DNA of 64,000 nt from Nostoc sp. PCC 7524 (GCF_000316645.1 NC_019684.1:1488001-1552000), one strand, 5' to 3'. Counted from the stretch's first letter, positions 47,141-56,847 are shown. Notes: generated by a model from the sequence alone, not told the origin. A program made the numbers and translations.

Positions 47141-47632
47141 ATGAAATATTGTCGCCCCCGATTTAATTTTAAAAGCAGTTGGATTTTAGTCTTATTTGGT
47201 GCTGTAATTGCTACGCCTGTAATCGCAGAAACACCTAATTTTGGTACATTTAGCTTATCATCAGGGTTTGAACCAGCAAAAGGAATAGTTACAGGCTTTA
47301 CAGGTGGTTCTTATTCCTTGTCTGCCATCAGTAACCGCGATTGCGATAAAAATGCCTGTATCGGTTTTGCTGATCCCAAACCAGATCACATTATGGTTTT
47401 AGAAAAAAACTTTGACAAATTAACAATTACCGTCAACAGTGGTGGCAGCGATACAACTTTATTAATTCAAGGACCAGACGAAAATACGATTCGTTGTGGT
47501 GATGACACAGGTAAAAATAAAGACGCTAGCATTGTTGATAAAGGCTGGAAAAAAGGGCCTTATCACGTTTGGGTTGGTACATTTAACCCTGGAGTCAAGC
47601 GAAATTACACTTTGACAGTACAGGAAAAATAG
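47141..47632 (+). CDS. Small exported protein of unknown function
   Basis: A 163-residue protein. The start at ATG 47141 is chosen because AAGGAGGG lies 6 nt upstream and a Sec signal peptide follows (basic MKYCRPRFNFK, hydrophobic SWILVLFGAVIATPV, then AETPNFG). The mature part is beta-rich, with TFSLSSGFEP, GSYSLSAI, ITVNSGGSDTTLLIQGPD, IRCGDDTG and YHVWVGTF...YTLTVQE. This resembles a pre-peptidase C-terminal-like beta-sandwich. It has four Cys in the mature part, which may pair in the periplasm. The function is unknown. A longer GTG start at 47099 is less likely. Confidence 0.75.
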   Translation: MKYCRPRFNFKSSWILVLFGAVIATPVIAETPNFGTFSLSSGFEPAKGIVTGFTGGSYSLSAISNRDCDKNACIGFADPKPDHIMVLEKNFDKLTITVNSGGSDTTLLIQGPDENTIRCGDDTGKNKDASIVDKGWKKGPYHVWVGTFNPGVKRNYTLTVQEK

Positions 47633-47667
47633 ATAAATCACTAAAGGTTATAAATCCCATCCATAAT

Positions 47668-47745
47668 TTTTTCCCAATCCCCAATCCCCAGTCCCCAATA
47701 CTTCGACAAGCTCAGTACAAGTCCCCAATCCCCAATCCCCATTAA
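47668..47745. repeat. CCCCAAT/CCCCAGT heptamers with an inserted TTCGACAAGCTCAGTAC element
   Basis: STRR1-class heptamers (47668-47699 and 47722-47744) are interrupted by CTTCGACAAGCTCAGTACAA (47701-47720). The shape suggests insertion of a small dispersed element into a heptamer array. Confidence 0.7.
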
Positions 47746-47793
47746 CGATATGATGGGAGAGTAGCTTGTTGTGCTTTCCGAGGATGCTATCTC

Positions 47794-48555
47794 GTGCTAT
47801 CTACAATACGTGCTGACTTTCGTATCATCTTTGAACGTGACCCAGCTGCTCGTAATCTGTTGGAGGTCTTGTTTTGTTACCCTGGTTTGCAAGCCCTACT
47901 CTTCCATCGGCTGGCTCACTGGCTACATGGTATTGGTATTCCTTTTATCCCTCGCTTGATTTCTCATATCGCTCGGTTTTTGACCGGAATCGAAATCCAC
48001 CCAGGCGCAACCATCGGGCAGGGTATATTTATCGATCACGGTATGGGTGTGGTAATTGGTGAAACAGCAATCATCGGTGATTATGCCTTAATTTATCAAG
48101 GTGTCACCCTAGGGGGAACAGGTAAAGAAAGCGGCAAACGCCACCCTACTTTGGGTGAAAATGTGGTTGTAGGTGCTGGCGCTAAGGTACTAGGAAATAT
48201 TCAAATTGGTAATAACGTTCGTATTGGTGCAGGTTCTGTTGTCCTGCGGGATGTACCTTCAAGTTGCACTGTCGTGGGTGTACCAGGTCGAATTGTCTAT
48301 CGTTCAGGAGTACGTGTTGCACCGCTAGAACATAACAACTTGCCAGATTCAGAAGCGGAAGTTATTCGCGCTTTAGTAAATAGAATTGAGGCATTGGAAG
48401 AGCAAATACAAACTCTACAGCACCAACAATCTACAGCTAAAACTCCAGTTTTAGTCAGCTATGTAGTCAAAGATGGTGAAATTTTAGAAGATGCTCCTGT
48501 ATGTAGCCTCAGAGATAAGGTGATACAGCAGTTTTTAGATGGAGCAGGGATTTAA
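47794..48555 (+). CDS. cysE: Serine O-acetyltransferase
   Basis: A 253-residue enzyme that acetylates serine with acetyl-CoA, the first step of cysteine synthesis. The N-terminal helical domain ([21 protein letters not shown]) is followed by a left-handed beta-helix of hexapeptide repeats ([40 protein letters not shown]). The active-site His lies in [14 protein letters not shown]-terminal extension past VGVPGRIV may interact with the thiol lyase CysK. GTG is taken as start because homology begins there. The long dispersed repeat 48571-48744 follows. Confidence 0.92.
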   Translation: MLSTIRADFRIIFERDPAARNLLEVLFCYPGLQALLFHRLAHWLHGIGIPFIPRLISHIARFLTGIEIHPGATIGQGIFIDHGMGVVIGETAIIGDYALIYQGVTLGGTGKESGKRHPTLGENVVVGAGAKVLGNIQIGNNVRIGAGSVVLRDVPSSCTVVGVPGRIVYRSGVRVAPLEHNNLPDSEAEVIRALVNRIEALEEQIQTLQHQQSTAKTPVLVSYVVKDGEILEDAPVCSLRDKVIQQFLDGAGI

Positions 48556-48570
48556 TAGGGATTGGGGATT

Positions 48571-48744
48571 GGGTAAAAAATTCATGCCTAATCCTTTCCT
48601 TCTTTAAGTAATGAGTAATGAGTAATGAGTAATGAGTAATGAGTAAATACCCATTACTTATTACTCATTTAATTTGGTTCACCGATGATGACACCAAAAC
48701 TGTATGAATAAAAAATGGGTAAATCTCATCAAAGTCAACAGCCT
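48571..48744 (+). repeat. Long dispersed repeat with central hairpin, copy 1
   Basis: A 174-bp segment matches 63549-63720. The left flank (TTCATGCCTAATCCTTTCC) and the right flank of about 75 bp (TTTGGTTCA.CGATGATGAC through to GTCAACAGCCT) are nearly identical. The centre is an AATGAGT heptamer array facing its complement, which can form a long hairpin. Both copies lie downstream of a plus-strand gene. It could be a MITE or a structured RNA. Confidence 0.75.
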
Positions 48745-48758
48745 ACCCCTACACCCTT

Positions 48759-49340
48759 TTAGGGATTAATCTCTTTGGTAGACCATATTTCGTTGTCTTC
48801 ACGGTAATAGAGATGACGATTTTGCGGTTCGCCACGTAATTCTAAGTGATCTACTTGCAGTGGGTTGAGTAGGAGTAGGCAAAAATTGGGTACTGGTTGA
48901 TGAGGATCTGGTGGCGATGGCTCAAAGGCTGCTTTATCTGCTCTCGATTTACCCGGATGCGGCCAAGCAAATTGTAAACGTGCAGCATCACTTAATTCTT
49001 GCCACATAGCAATCCGCGCTGATTGAAAATCAGAGGGGGATGCTTCAGAATCTACTAAAGTCAAGTAACCAGTGAGGCGGAATTGTTCTCGTGTGTTAGG
49101 GAAATACCAACAAGCTTCTGCCCAAGGTTGCTGGTTTATCTGCTCAATTTTATCACTACGGTTATCGGTAATAAATTTTAGCTGGTTGCTTTCTGCCAAG
49201 AAACCACGAAAGACGACAGTACGATTGGCAGGAGAACCATTTGCTCGAACTGTTGCTAGTTGCAGGTAACGGGCATAAACAAGGCTACGGTTGCGGTGGA
49301 GGGCATGGGCGATCGCGCTTCGCCAAGGAGCTAGTGACAT
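48759..49340 (-). CDS. Alr4036-type pyridoxamine 5'-phosphate oxidase-related flavoprotein
   Basis: A 193-residue FMN-binding split-barrel protein of the family defined by Anabaena Alr4036 (PF12766). LAPWRSAIAHALHRNRSLVY begins the domain. LATVRANGSPANRTVVFRGF, FITDNRSDKIEQI, EACWYFPNTREQFRLTG and WPHPGKSRA are typical. The family is related to PdxH, but its true substrate is unknown. ATG 49340 is chosen because homology starts there; a TTG at 49394 would add 18 residues. It is divergent from nrdJ. Confidence 0.85.
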   Translation of the reverse strand: MSLAPWRSAIAHALHRNRSLVYARYLQLATVRANGSPANRTVVFRGFLAESNQLKFITDNRSDKIEQINQQPWAEACWYFPNTREQFRLTGYLTLVDSEASPSDFQSARIAMWQELSDAARLQFAWPHPGKSRADKAAFEPSPPDPHQPVPNFCLLLLNPLQVDHLELRGEPQNRHLYYREDNEIWSTKEINP

Positions 49341-49642
49341 GATAAAGTTTTGTTCCAATTTATCCAGACCCAGATTTAGCGCAAAGTCGGACAATTGGCA
49401 ATCTTTTAGTTAAATCTGATTGCTTGATAGTGCCAATAGTTGATTTGAATTGTTATGTGGGAGAAGCTAAATTTTCTCCATACCCATGATTTTTACAATC
49501 AAATACTGTCGATAATTGCAACTCAGTGTATAAACTTTCTGGATAGGAAAAGTCATTATACATCATAAATATAGGTGGCAATTTGTACAGTCATGGCATA
49601 GCGTAAAGTGGAAAAATTTTCAATCTTTTATCCTCAATCTAC

Positions 49643-52600
49643 TTGGCGTATAGTCGTAATCTGTTAACAAGCAACAATCCTTTTGATATGGTTCGAGAGC
49701 TGGAACTCAAACGTCAGGGTGCAAGGTTTCCCGAAACTGCACCAGCCGCTAATCCTGTATTTTTTAGAACTTATAGCCGCCGCACAGCAGCAGGGTTAAG
49801 AGAAACTTGGGATGAAGTGTGCGATCGCACTATCCAAGGTTTAGTGGAGTTAGGTAAACTCTCACTAGAAGAAGCCACTATTTTAGAAAAAACCCAACGT
49901 CAACTACAAGCCTTACCCAGTGGGCGTTGGTTGTGGGTGGGCGGTACAGATTGGATCACCAAACCAAAAAACTTTTCTGGCGCATATAATTGCACCTCTA
50001 CCAATCTCCAAGACTGGAAAGCCTTCGGGTTGATGATGAATCTCGCCATGATGGGTTGCGGTACAGGAGCAGTCATAGAACCACAATATACTAATCAACT
50101 GCCTCCCATCCGTAATCGGCTCCATGTGACTGTACAGGGAGAAGTTGGTAATACACCTAAAGATTTACGTCGTGAATATACACAAACCCATATACAAGGC
50201 AACAACGTTACTATCTACGTCGGGGATAGCCGGGAAGGTTGGGTGGAATCCTACCAAACTCTCTTAGAACTCTCTACAGACGAAAGATTTACTGATGAAG
50301 TACAAGTAATTGTTGACGTTAGCGATGTCCGTCAATCCGGTGAAACCTTAAAAGGCTTTGGCGGTGTGGCAAATCCTGTAAAATTACCTGGACTTTATCA
50401 GCGTTGCGCTGCCATTCTCAATAAAGCTTTAGGTAGACGCTTAAATTCTGTAGAATGCTGTTTGTTGATTGACGAAGCTGCTGTAACAATCGTTGCGGGG
50501 AATATTCGCCGTTGTCTCCCAGAGGATGCTTTAGTTCATACATCCCACGGTTTAGTTCCTATTAGGGATGTAAAAGTGGGTGACTTGGTGCAAACGCCTT
50601 TGGGATTCCGCCGAGTTGTAGATAAATTTGACCAAGGGTTCCAAGATGTCTACGAACTTGAAACCAATGCTACATACCCTAGAGCTACTTTGAACCATCG
50701 CCAAGCAGTGTTAGCAGATGCTCAGGGTGGCATTGAATGGAAATACTTTAACAGTTTAGTGGCAGGCGATCGCCTACTGCACAACAAGCAAGTTTTACCA
50801 GGGACAGTTACTCATTTACCGACAGATTTTACTGAATCTCGACCCTCTCAAAGTCGCACAGCTAAAACTTTCGTTGTTCCCGAACTCACTGCGGAAGTAG
50901 CTTGGCTAATTGGGTTTACACATGGTGATGGTTATGTAGCTCTTGGTCGCAATAAATACGATAAACCCTATGGTCGTGTTGAGTGGTCAATGAACAGCTT
51001 GGATGCAGAACTCACAAGTAGAATACAAGCCAAAATTGAAGCTGCTTTAGCTTTATTTGGCTTGAGTGCTGTTCACAGCGTCACCAAAGGCGAAAACACC
51101 GCCAAATCTATCTGTTCATCAATTCGCCTAGCTGAGTATTTTCATCGTTACATCAAACAGCCCAATGTTCCCCTGACAGTGCCTAGCTTCATTTTGCAAG
51201 GTTCAGTAGATATCCGGGCTGCTTATCTGGCGGGTTTAATGGACAGTGATGGCGGTGTCAACAATCGACCTCCTCATTTAGTGACCTCAGTTTATCGGTT
51301 ATTTATCAGACAAGTAAGTGTAGTTCTATCCAGCTTGGGTATTGCTGGCAGACTTACTACAACTTATCCACAAAATTCCAGTTGGCAAGTTAAGTACAAC
51401 TTGACAATTCCCGCACTCAAGGAGCGTTATAACAGCCTCATTGCGCCCCACTCAGCTAAAGGTGAACTACGCCAAGGTTTGAAGATGTATGGTTTCACCG
51501 TTCCTGGTGCAATCATGCGGGAAGCTTACACCTACAGCGAAATGCGGGAGATGGGTTTTCAAGGTTCTCGGACTGTAGATGCCAATTATGAACGCTACAT
51601 TGCTGAGGCGGATATTTCTCTAGATATTCCTGTCACTGTTAAAGGTTTGGGCAGTTACGATCATGTTCAAACTTATGATATTGAAGTGGAAGAAGCGCAC
51701 TGTTTCTACTGTGATGGATACTTGACGCATAACAGCGCCGGAATGCGCCAGTTCATATCTGATGATGAACAAGGCGCAACTGCCAAAGATAACCTCTGGC
51801 AACAAGATGAAAATGGCAACTGGCGTATAGATCCTGAGCGTGATGCTTTACGTATGGCGAACCACACCAGGGTATTTCACCGTAAGCCAACCCTAGAAGA
51901 ATGTATTAATGCTGTACGTAAGCAATATTACAGTGGTGAGGGTGCAATTCAGTGGGCTGGTGAAGCTGTTGCTAGGGCTAACTGTGATTTGTTAACTACA
52001 CAAGCTTTGAAAGCTGATTTCATCAAAGCTTACGAACAGGGAGCAGCTAAAGACTGGTTACAAAAACGACACCCTGAAATTGATGCAAAAGAGCTAGAAC
52101 ACCGTCTGGCAAGGTTTGGTCTAAATCCATGCGGAGAAATCTTGGGTAGTGATTTTCACTGCGTAAGTAGTGATACCTTACTGATCACTAAAGATGGAAT
52201 GCACAAAATTCAGGATGTAGTGGGATGTCAAATTAGCATTTGGAACGGTAAAAACTGGAGTCAAGTGCAACCATTTAAAACTGGTAGTTCTCGCATTCTC
52301 TATCGTGTGCGCTTCGGAGACGGTTCATATTTAGATGCAACTGAGTATCACCGCTTCTTTGTCAAAGATAGATTCAGCAAGAGTTATAAAGAAGTCCAAA
52401 CTAAAGATTTGATGGATACCAGTCGGTATGCTATCCACACTGAACCATTCAAAATTAAGTATGAAGATGGATTAGATATCGATCGCAATTATGCCTACAC
52501 TTTAGGGCTAGCTGTAGGAGATGGCACAACAGATCAAAAAAATCATGCCAAGATTAGGCTGTATCAAGAGAAAGTTGCTTTGAATGTCGCAGGTAATAAA

Positions 52601-54175
52601 TCTCCTATTAGAGATTATGATTATTCACCTGCATTTACAGATGTCACAGATTTAGGTTTCTCTGGAGGATTCTTAAAAAGCCTAAAAACTAACCCAGAAG
52701 CACTGAATGTAATTGCTAGTTGGAACAGACAAGCCATATTGCATTTTATCGCTGGTTTAGCAGATACGGATGGCTCAAATACAAGTAGTAACGGCATCAG
52801 AATATATATTTCTGATTATGAGCGAGCATATCGAGTTCAGCTATTACTAACTAAATGCGGTATTCGTTCATCTGTCAATCTTTGCGCGCATAAAGGGTCA
52901 GTCACCAATTATGGTATCAGAAGTAGAGATTTATACTACTTGCAAATAACTGAATGTGGTGAAATTCCTTGTCAGCGTTTGGATGTCAGCAAAGGCACAA
53001 ATGCCAAATATAAAGGTAAATGGCAAGTTGTCAAAAGTGTTGAACAATTACCAGGATTACATGATACTTACTGCTTTAATGAGCCGGAGTACCATAAAGG
53101 TGTTTTCGGTAATACTTTAACTGGTAACTGTAATCTATCTGAGATACATCTTAATCAAATTGACCCATTGAACCACAAAGAACAAGAGGAAGCTTTCACG
53201 GCTGGGGCGTTATCTGTAGCGTCACTTTTAAATCATCAATTCCAAGAACCACGCTATCAATATAGTCGGGAATTAGACCCAATTGTTGGGGTTTCTTTTA
53301 CTGGTTTATTTGATTTCTTTGTCCATGCTTTTGGTGTAGATTGGTTGCGGTGGTGGGAAGCTGGTAGACCAGAAACACCCCAAGGATTAGCATTTAAACA
53401 CCGGGAAGCAGAATACTTAACTTCTTGGAAAGAAATTGTGCAGCGTGTGGTGTGGGATTATTGCGATCGCCACAATATCAAACGCCCCAATCGCTGTACA
53501 ACCGTCCAACCCAGTGGGACAAAATCACTGTTAACTGGTGCCAGCCCCGGATGGCATCCCCCCAAAGCCCAACGGTTTATTCGCCGCATTACTTGCCGCA
53601 AAAATGATCCAGTGGCTTTGGCTTGTCTGGATTACGGTTACAGCATTATTCCTTCCCAGTCAGATAAAGATGAACAAGGGAATTTACTCGATGATCCGTT
53701 TGATCCACGGGTGAGTGAATGGCTAGTAGAAATTCCTGTGGCTGTGTCTTGGGCTGATTTACCTGGTGCTGATGTGATTGATATCAGCAAATTTAATGCG
53801 ATCGCCCAAATGGATTTCTATATGCAAGTGCAGAAATTCTACGTCACTCATAACACCTCTGCAACTATCGAGTTAAGAGAACACGAAGTGGAAGCTTTGG
53901 GAACTCGCATCTGGGAAGCCATTCAAAATGATGAAGGCTACATGAGTGCGGCACTACTAGCGAGATTTGACGATCATCAAACCTTCCCTCGTTTGCCATT
54001 TGAGCCAATCTCCAAACAGGAGTATGAGCAAATGCTGCAAGCCTTAGCCGCACGCCGCAAAACCGATGATTTCTATGCTGTCTTAAGTCGCTACGATTTC
54101 GGCGATTTAATGGAAGTCGGCCCCGCAGGCTGTGACTCTGATAAGTGCATGATGCCTGAACAAAGTCCGAATTAA
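49643..54175 (+). CDS. nrdJ: Adenosylcobalamin-dependent ribonucleotide reductase (class II) with two inteins
   Basis: A 1,510-residue precursor; removal of two inteins (407 and 323 residues) leaves about 780 residues, normal for the monomeric class II triphosphate reductase type. The enzyme makes deoxyribonucleotides using coenzyme B12 and so works with or without oxygen. Extein motifs include NPVFFRTYSRR, AGNIRR/SAGMRQF, the active-site FGLNPCGEIL (Cys830 and Glu832 of the precursor) and the C-terminal redox pair CDSDKC. The start is uncertain: TTG 49643 gives an N-terminus MAYSRNLL, while ATG 49688 (MVRELELK) is also possible. No other RNR gene is in the window. CCCATGC heptamers follow the stop. 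Confidence 0.92.
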   Translation: MAYSRNLLTSNNPFDMVRELELKRQGARFPETAPAANPVFFRTYSRRTAAGLRETWDEVCDRTIQGLVELGKLSLEEATILEKTQRQLQALPSGRWLWVGGTDWITKPKNFSGAYNCTSTNLQDWKAFGLMMNLAMMGCGTGAVIEPQYTNQLPPIRNRLHVTVQGEVGNTPKDLRREYTQTHIQGNNVTIYVGDSREGWVESYQTLLELSTDERFTDEVQVIVDVSDVRQSGETLKGFGGVANPVKLPGLYQRCAAILNKALGRRLNSVECCLLIDEAAVTIVAGNIRRCLPEDALVHTSHGLVPIRDVKVGDLVQTPLGFRRVVDKFDQGFQDVYELETNATYPRATLNHRQAVLADAQGGIEWKYFNSLVAGDRLLHNKQVLPGTVTHLPTDFTESRPSQSRTAKTFVVPELTAEVAWLIGFTHGDGYVALGRNKYDKPYGRVEWSMNSLDAELTSRIQAKIEAALALFGLSAVHSVTKGENTAKSICSSIRLAEYFHRYIKQPNVPLTVPSFILQGSVDIRAAYLAGLMDSDGGVNNRPPHLVTSVYRLFIRQVSVVLSSLGIAGRLTTTYPQNSSWQVKYNLTIPALKERYNSLIAPHSAKGELRQGLKMYGFTVPGAIMREAYTYSEMREMGFQGSRTVDANYERYIAEADISLDIPVTVKGLGSYDHVQTYDIEVEEAHCFYCDGYLTHNSAGMRQFISDDEQGATAKDNLWQQDENGNWRIDPERDALRMANHTRVFHRKPTLEECINAVRKQYYSGEGAIQWAGEAVARANCDLLTTQALKADFIKAYEQGAAKDWLQKRHPEIDAKELEHRLARFGLNPCGEILGSDFHCVSSDTLLITKDGMHKIQDVVGCQISIWNGKNWSQVQPFKTGSSRILYRVRFGDGSYLDATEYHRFFVKDRFSKSYKEVQTKDLMDTSRYAIHTEPFKIKYEDGLDIDRNYAYTLGLAVGDGTTDQKNHAKIRLYQEKVALNVAGNKSPIRDYDYSPAFTDVTDLGFSGGFLKSLKTNPEALNVIASWNRQAILHFIAGLADTDGSNTSSNGIRIYISDYERAYRVQLLLTKCGIRSSVNLCAHKGSVTNYGIRSRDLYYLQITECGEIPCQRLDVSKGTNAKYKGKWQVVKSVEQLPGLHDTYCFNEPEYHKGVFGNTLTGNCNLSEIHLNQIDPLNHKEQEEAFTAGALSVASLLNHQFQEPRYQYSRELDPIVGVSFTGLFDFFVHAFGVDWLRWWEAGRPETPQGLAFKHREAEYLTSWKEIVQRVVWDYCDRHNIKRPNRCTTVQPSGTKSLLTGASPGWHPPKAQRFIRRITCRKNDPVALACLDYGYSIIPSQSDKDEQGNLLDDPFDPRVSEWLVEIPVAVSWADLPGADVIDISKFNAIAQMDFYMQVQKFYVTHNTSATIELREHEVEALGTRIWEAIQNDEGYMSAALLARFDDHQTFPRLPFEPISKQEYEQMLQALAARRKTDDFYAVLSRYDFGDLMEVGPAGCDSDKCMMPEQSPN
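50513..51733 (+). other. Intein 1 of NrdJ, with LAGLIDADG homing endonuclease
   Basis: 407 residues (291-697) begin with Cys in CLPEDALVHTSHGLVPIRD and end THN before Ser of SAGMRQF, so the splice residues are Cys1, terminal Asn and +1 Ser. Blocks A and B are present (NHRQAVL supplies the TxxH-like block B). The two dodecapeptide motifs are LIGFTHGDGYV and LAGLMDSDGGV, with the acidic residues intact. The extein junction AGNIRR/SAGMRQF is a conserved RNR sequence. Confidence 0.9.
52160..53128 (+). other. Intein 2 of NrdJ, with LAGLIDADG-like endonuclease
   Basis: 323 residues (840-1162) begin CVSSDTLLITKDGMHKIQD and end LTGN before Cys of CNLSEIHLN. Splice residues are Cys1, Asn last and +1 Cys; the usual penultimate His is replaced by Gly. 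Block B is TEYHRFFV. Endonuclease motifs are TLGLAVGDGTT and FIAGLADTDGS. The insertion lies only nine residues after the active-site NPCGE. The smaller size suggests a reduced endonuclease. Confidence 0.9.
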
Positions 54176-54238
54176 TTCAGCAACAAACGTGAGGGTTTTA
54201 GGGGTATAGGGGTTCATGAAAGGATGATTCTGTCCTGA

Positions 54239-54272
54239 TGCCCATGCCCCATGCCCCATGCCCCATGCCCAA
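54239..54272. repeat. CCCCATG heptamer repeat
   Basis: Four to five tandem CCCATGC/CCCCATG units downstream of nrdJ. It is another heptamer class of the same repeat habit. Confidence 0.8.
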
Positions 54273-54333
54273 ATTTACACGTTACGATTATTTAAACAGT
54301 GCTAATTTTTGCAACATTTTCAGGAGAGTCTGA

Positions 54334-54552
54334 ATGTTTATCAATGAGTTGTCTCCCCTATTTAAAGAATTGACTCAACATCCAGTTTCCTTTTTGGGTG
54401 GATTTGTCTCTGGCGTGTTGAGACTTAACCTTGCAGATGATCCCGTCAAAAGCTGGCTGGATAAACAAGTAGGCTTTAGCGGTTATTCTACCCAAACCAC
54501 CGAAGCACACAACGGTAAAGCTACCGGGCCTCAATCCATTTCGATTGAATAA
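54334..54552 (+). CDS. Small conserved hypothetical protein
   Basis: A 72-residue protein with a good start (CAGGAGAG 6 nt before the ATG at 54334). One moderately hydrophobic segment (VSFLGGFVSGVLRLNL, about 18-33) could be a membrane-associated helix. The C-terminal third is polar and probably disordered (STQTTEAHNGKATGP). It resembles short uncharacterised cyanobacterial proteins, but I cannot name a family. Single gene; the palindrome at 54578 probably ends its transcript. Confidence 0.7.
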   Translation: MFINELSPLFKELTQHPVSFLGGFVSGVLRLNLADDPVKSWLDKQVGFSGYSTQTTEAHNGKATGPQSISIE

Positions 54553-54925
54553 ATTAATGTGAATACGTAGATAAATATGTAGAGACATAGCAGTGCTACG
54601 TCTCTACAAGATCAATGGTGATGCCTCATCAATATTTGTAATCTGGAAAACAAAATTCCTATAACTATAGAAACATATAAGAGTTACTAATTTTATGTTA
54701 TTGGAGATTGTAAAATCTCTCACTTTGAAGAATGTCACAATCAGTTATTATATGAGCGTATGCGTAAGTTCAGCCGCACTTAAGGTTTAGTTGAAGATAA
54801 TGCTAGCAATCTGTATGCTGCCCTACAACATTGGCCATCTGTGACGAAAAAAGAGAATATGCAAGGTTTGCAATCTGTTTAATCGCTGAACTAATCGCTC
54901 TTAGTTGAAAATTACGTGATCCCAC
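54553..54925. other. Intergenic region and long 5' leader of the RNA-binding protein gene
   Basis: A 370-bp gap. It contains the palindrome copy 2 (54578-54608) and then an unremarkable stretch that must carry the promoter and leader of the RRM gene. In this gene family such leaders often mediate cold regulation (known for rbp genes; not shown here). No gene is visible. Confidence 0.5.
54578..54608. repeat. Dispersed 31-bp palindrome, copy 2
   Basis: TGTAGAGACATAGCA...TGCTACGTCTCTACA differs from the copy at 27993-28023 at only a few positions, and some of the changes sit in paired positions of the stem. Confidence 0.8.
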
Positions 54926-55210
54926 ATGACTATCTACGTTGGAAATCTCTCCTACCGCGCTACTGAAGCAGACTTGAGAGCCGTATTTGCAGATTACGGC
55001 GAAGTCAAGAGAGTTGTTTTGCCTACCGACCGAGAAACCGGACGTATGCGTGGTTTTGCCTTTGTTGAAATGAATGAAGACTCCCAAGAGGATGCGGCCA
55101 TCAGCGAATTAGATGGCGCAGAATGGATGGGTCGTCAACTCAGAGTTAACAAAGCCAAACCGCGAGAAGATAACCGACGAGGTAGTTGGGCTAAAAATCA
55201 AGAGCTTTAA
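54926..55210 (+). CDS. rbp: RRM-domain RNA-binding protein (Rbp family)
   Basis: A 94-residue single-RRM protein. RNP-2 is TIYVGNL at residues 2-8 and RNP-1 is RGFAFVEM at about 41-48. LSYRATEADLRAVFADYGEV and the C-terminal helix QLRVNKAKPRE match the cyanobacterial Rbp family. The tail is short and lacks the long Gly-rich region of some paralogues. Such proteins bind RNA; several are cold-induced and some help place thylakoid-protein mRNAs (known for family members). Which paralogue this is cannot be said. Confidence 0.9.
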   Translation: MTIYVGNLSYRATEADLRAVFADYGEVKRVVLPTDRETGRMRGFAFVEMNEDSQEDAAISELDGAEWMGRQLRVNKAKPREDNRRGSWAKNQEL

Positions 55211-55722
55211 GCTCAACGGAGTTACTATCATAGCAAATTCTAAGGTACTTGCACAACCCCCAGAAGAATTAAATCTCCTAGAAATAATTCTCAAGGCATT
55301 AAAAGTATCAACATCAATCCGACGAGTCGTGTGTAGCAGTCCATCATCATAACTTGTCGGATTTCATTTACTTTGTGCCTCTCTAGGTTTAATACCTTTT
55401 GCGCACTAGATAATCACCACTAAGAGTATTTATTTCTTGAAAGATTGCCGATTCAAGGCTGATTAGCAGAAAAATTTTAGAGTAATACTTAGGATCTAAA
55501 CTTTTTAGATTGTACAAGGCACTAAGTATAGTTACTCAAATTTTTTTTGCCTACAATTGCGATCGCCCCCAGTACAGCAGCCAGAAAAAATCCATTTCTT
55601 TAGTTTATCTAAAATCACATCTAAGTTATCAAATTATCTTTCTAAGATAGAGGCAGCAGCTATGAGTTGCCGCGCATCAAATTACTGACCCAACAACAGC
55701 CAGTCCCTAGGGAGTACATAAA
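55211..55722. other. Promoter region of the fbp-tal-zwf-opcA cluster
   Basis: A 510-bp AT-rich gap. No gene is supported in it. It should hold the main promoter of the cluster; there is a GCGATCGC site at 55559-55566. I found no convincing GTA-N8-TAC (NtcA) site by eye. Confidence 0.5.
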
Positions 55723-56772
55723 ATGACTAAAGCGTCAGAATCTTTAGACTTGTCTATTAACGACGCTACAGACAAGAGTTTAGATCGTGATTGTACAACC
55801 TTATCACGACACGTACTACAGCAACTACAGAGTTTTTCCCCAGATGCACAAGATTTAAGTGCGCTGATGAATCGTATTGCTCTGGCTGGCAAACTAATTG
55901 CACGTCGCCTGAGTCGTGCAGGATTAATGGAAGGCGTTCTGGGATTCACTGGGGAAGTCAACGTCCAAGGCGAATCCGTCAAAAAGATGGATGTTTATGC
56001 CAACGACGTATTTATCTCAGTGTTTAAGCAAAGCGGCTTAGTGTGTCGCCTAGCTTCCGAAGAAATGGATCAACCCTACTATATTCCCGAAAACTGCCCC
56101 ATAGGTCGTTATACCCTACTGTATGACCCAATTGATGGTTCATCAAATACCGATACAAACCTCAGTTTGGGTTCCATCTTTTCCATCCGTCAACAGGAAG
56201 GAGATGATACAGATGGCCAAGCTAAAGACCTCCTGAGCAACGGACACAAGCAAATTGCGGCGGGATACATCCTTTATGGGCCTAGCACCATGCTGGTCTA
56301 TACTATTGGTAAAGGTGTTCATTCTTTTACCCTTGATCCCAGCCTAGGGGAATTTATCCTCACCGAAGAAAATATCCGCATTCCCAACCACGGTGCTGTT
56401 TACAGCGTTAACGAAGGTAACTTTTGGCAATGGGAAGAATCCTACCGAGAATACATTCGTTACGTCCATCGCACAGAAGGCTATACCGCTCGTTATAGTG
56501 GCGCAATGGTGAGTGATATCCACAGAATTTTAGTGCAAGGTGGTGTATTTCTCTATCCAGGCACAATCCAAAAACCAGAAGGTAAATTGCGTCTATTGTA
56601 TGAATCTGCGCCCCTCGCTTTTTTGATTGAGCAAGCTGGCGGCCGTGCTACTACAGGCTTAGTAGAAATATTAGACGTAGTGCCAACAAAACTGCACCAA
56701 CGCACCCCACTAATTCTGGGTAGCAAAGAAGATGTTGCCAAGGTGGAGTCATTTATTCAAAACGGTCATTAG
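55723..56772 (+). CDS. fbp: Fructose-1,6-bisphosphatase class 1
   Basis: A 349-residue Mg2+-dependent phosphatase that converts fructose-1,6-bisphosphate to fructose-6-phosphate, used in gluconeogenesis, the Calvin cycle and recycling to the oxidative pentose phosphate pathway. The metal site [20 protein letters not shown] is at about 133-152 and the signature [21 protein letters not shown] near 295. The N-terminal part carries EEMDQPYY with the active-site acidic residues. It is first in the cluster fbp-tal-zwf-opcA. A long repeat block separates it from tal. Confidence 0.95.
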   Translation: MTKASESLDLSINDATDKSLDRDCTTLSRHVLQQLQSFSPDAQDLSALMNRIALAGKLIARRLSRAGLMEGVLGFTGEVNVQGESVKKMDVYANDVFISVFKQSGLVCRLASEEMDQPYYIPENCPIGRYTLLYDPIDGSSNTDTNLSLGSIFSIRQQEGDDTDGQAKDLLSNGHKQIAAGYILYGPSTMLVYTIGKGVHSFTLDPSLGEFILTEENIRIPNHGAVYSVNEGNFWQWEESYREYIRYVHRTEGYTARYSGAMVSDIHRILVQGGVFLYPGTIQKPEGKLRLLYESAPLAFLIEQAGGRATTGLVEILDVVPTKLHQRTPLILGSKEDVAKVESFIQNGH

Positions 56773-56847
56773 AGGCAGGAGGCAGGAGGTAGGGAGCAGA
56801 GGAGCAGAGGAGCAGAGGAGCAGAGGAGCAGAGGAGCAGAGGAGCAG
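56773..56847. repeat. GGAGCAGA 8-bp tandem repeat between fbp and tal
   Basis: GAGGCAGGAGGCAGGAGG is followed by about six perfect GGAGCAGA octamers. A GCTCAACGCCGCGCTACC-like dispersed fragment follows near 56900. If fbp and tal share one transcript, the repeat is transcribed. Confidence 0.8.

Noticed and set aside
54803..55352. Frames antisense to or overlapping the RRM gene, including one running to 55352
   Set aside because: The RRM frame is certain from its RNP motifs; the others share its sequence in wrong frames.
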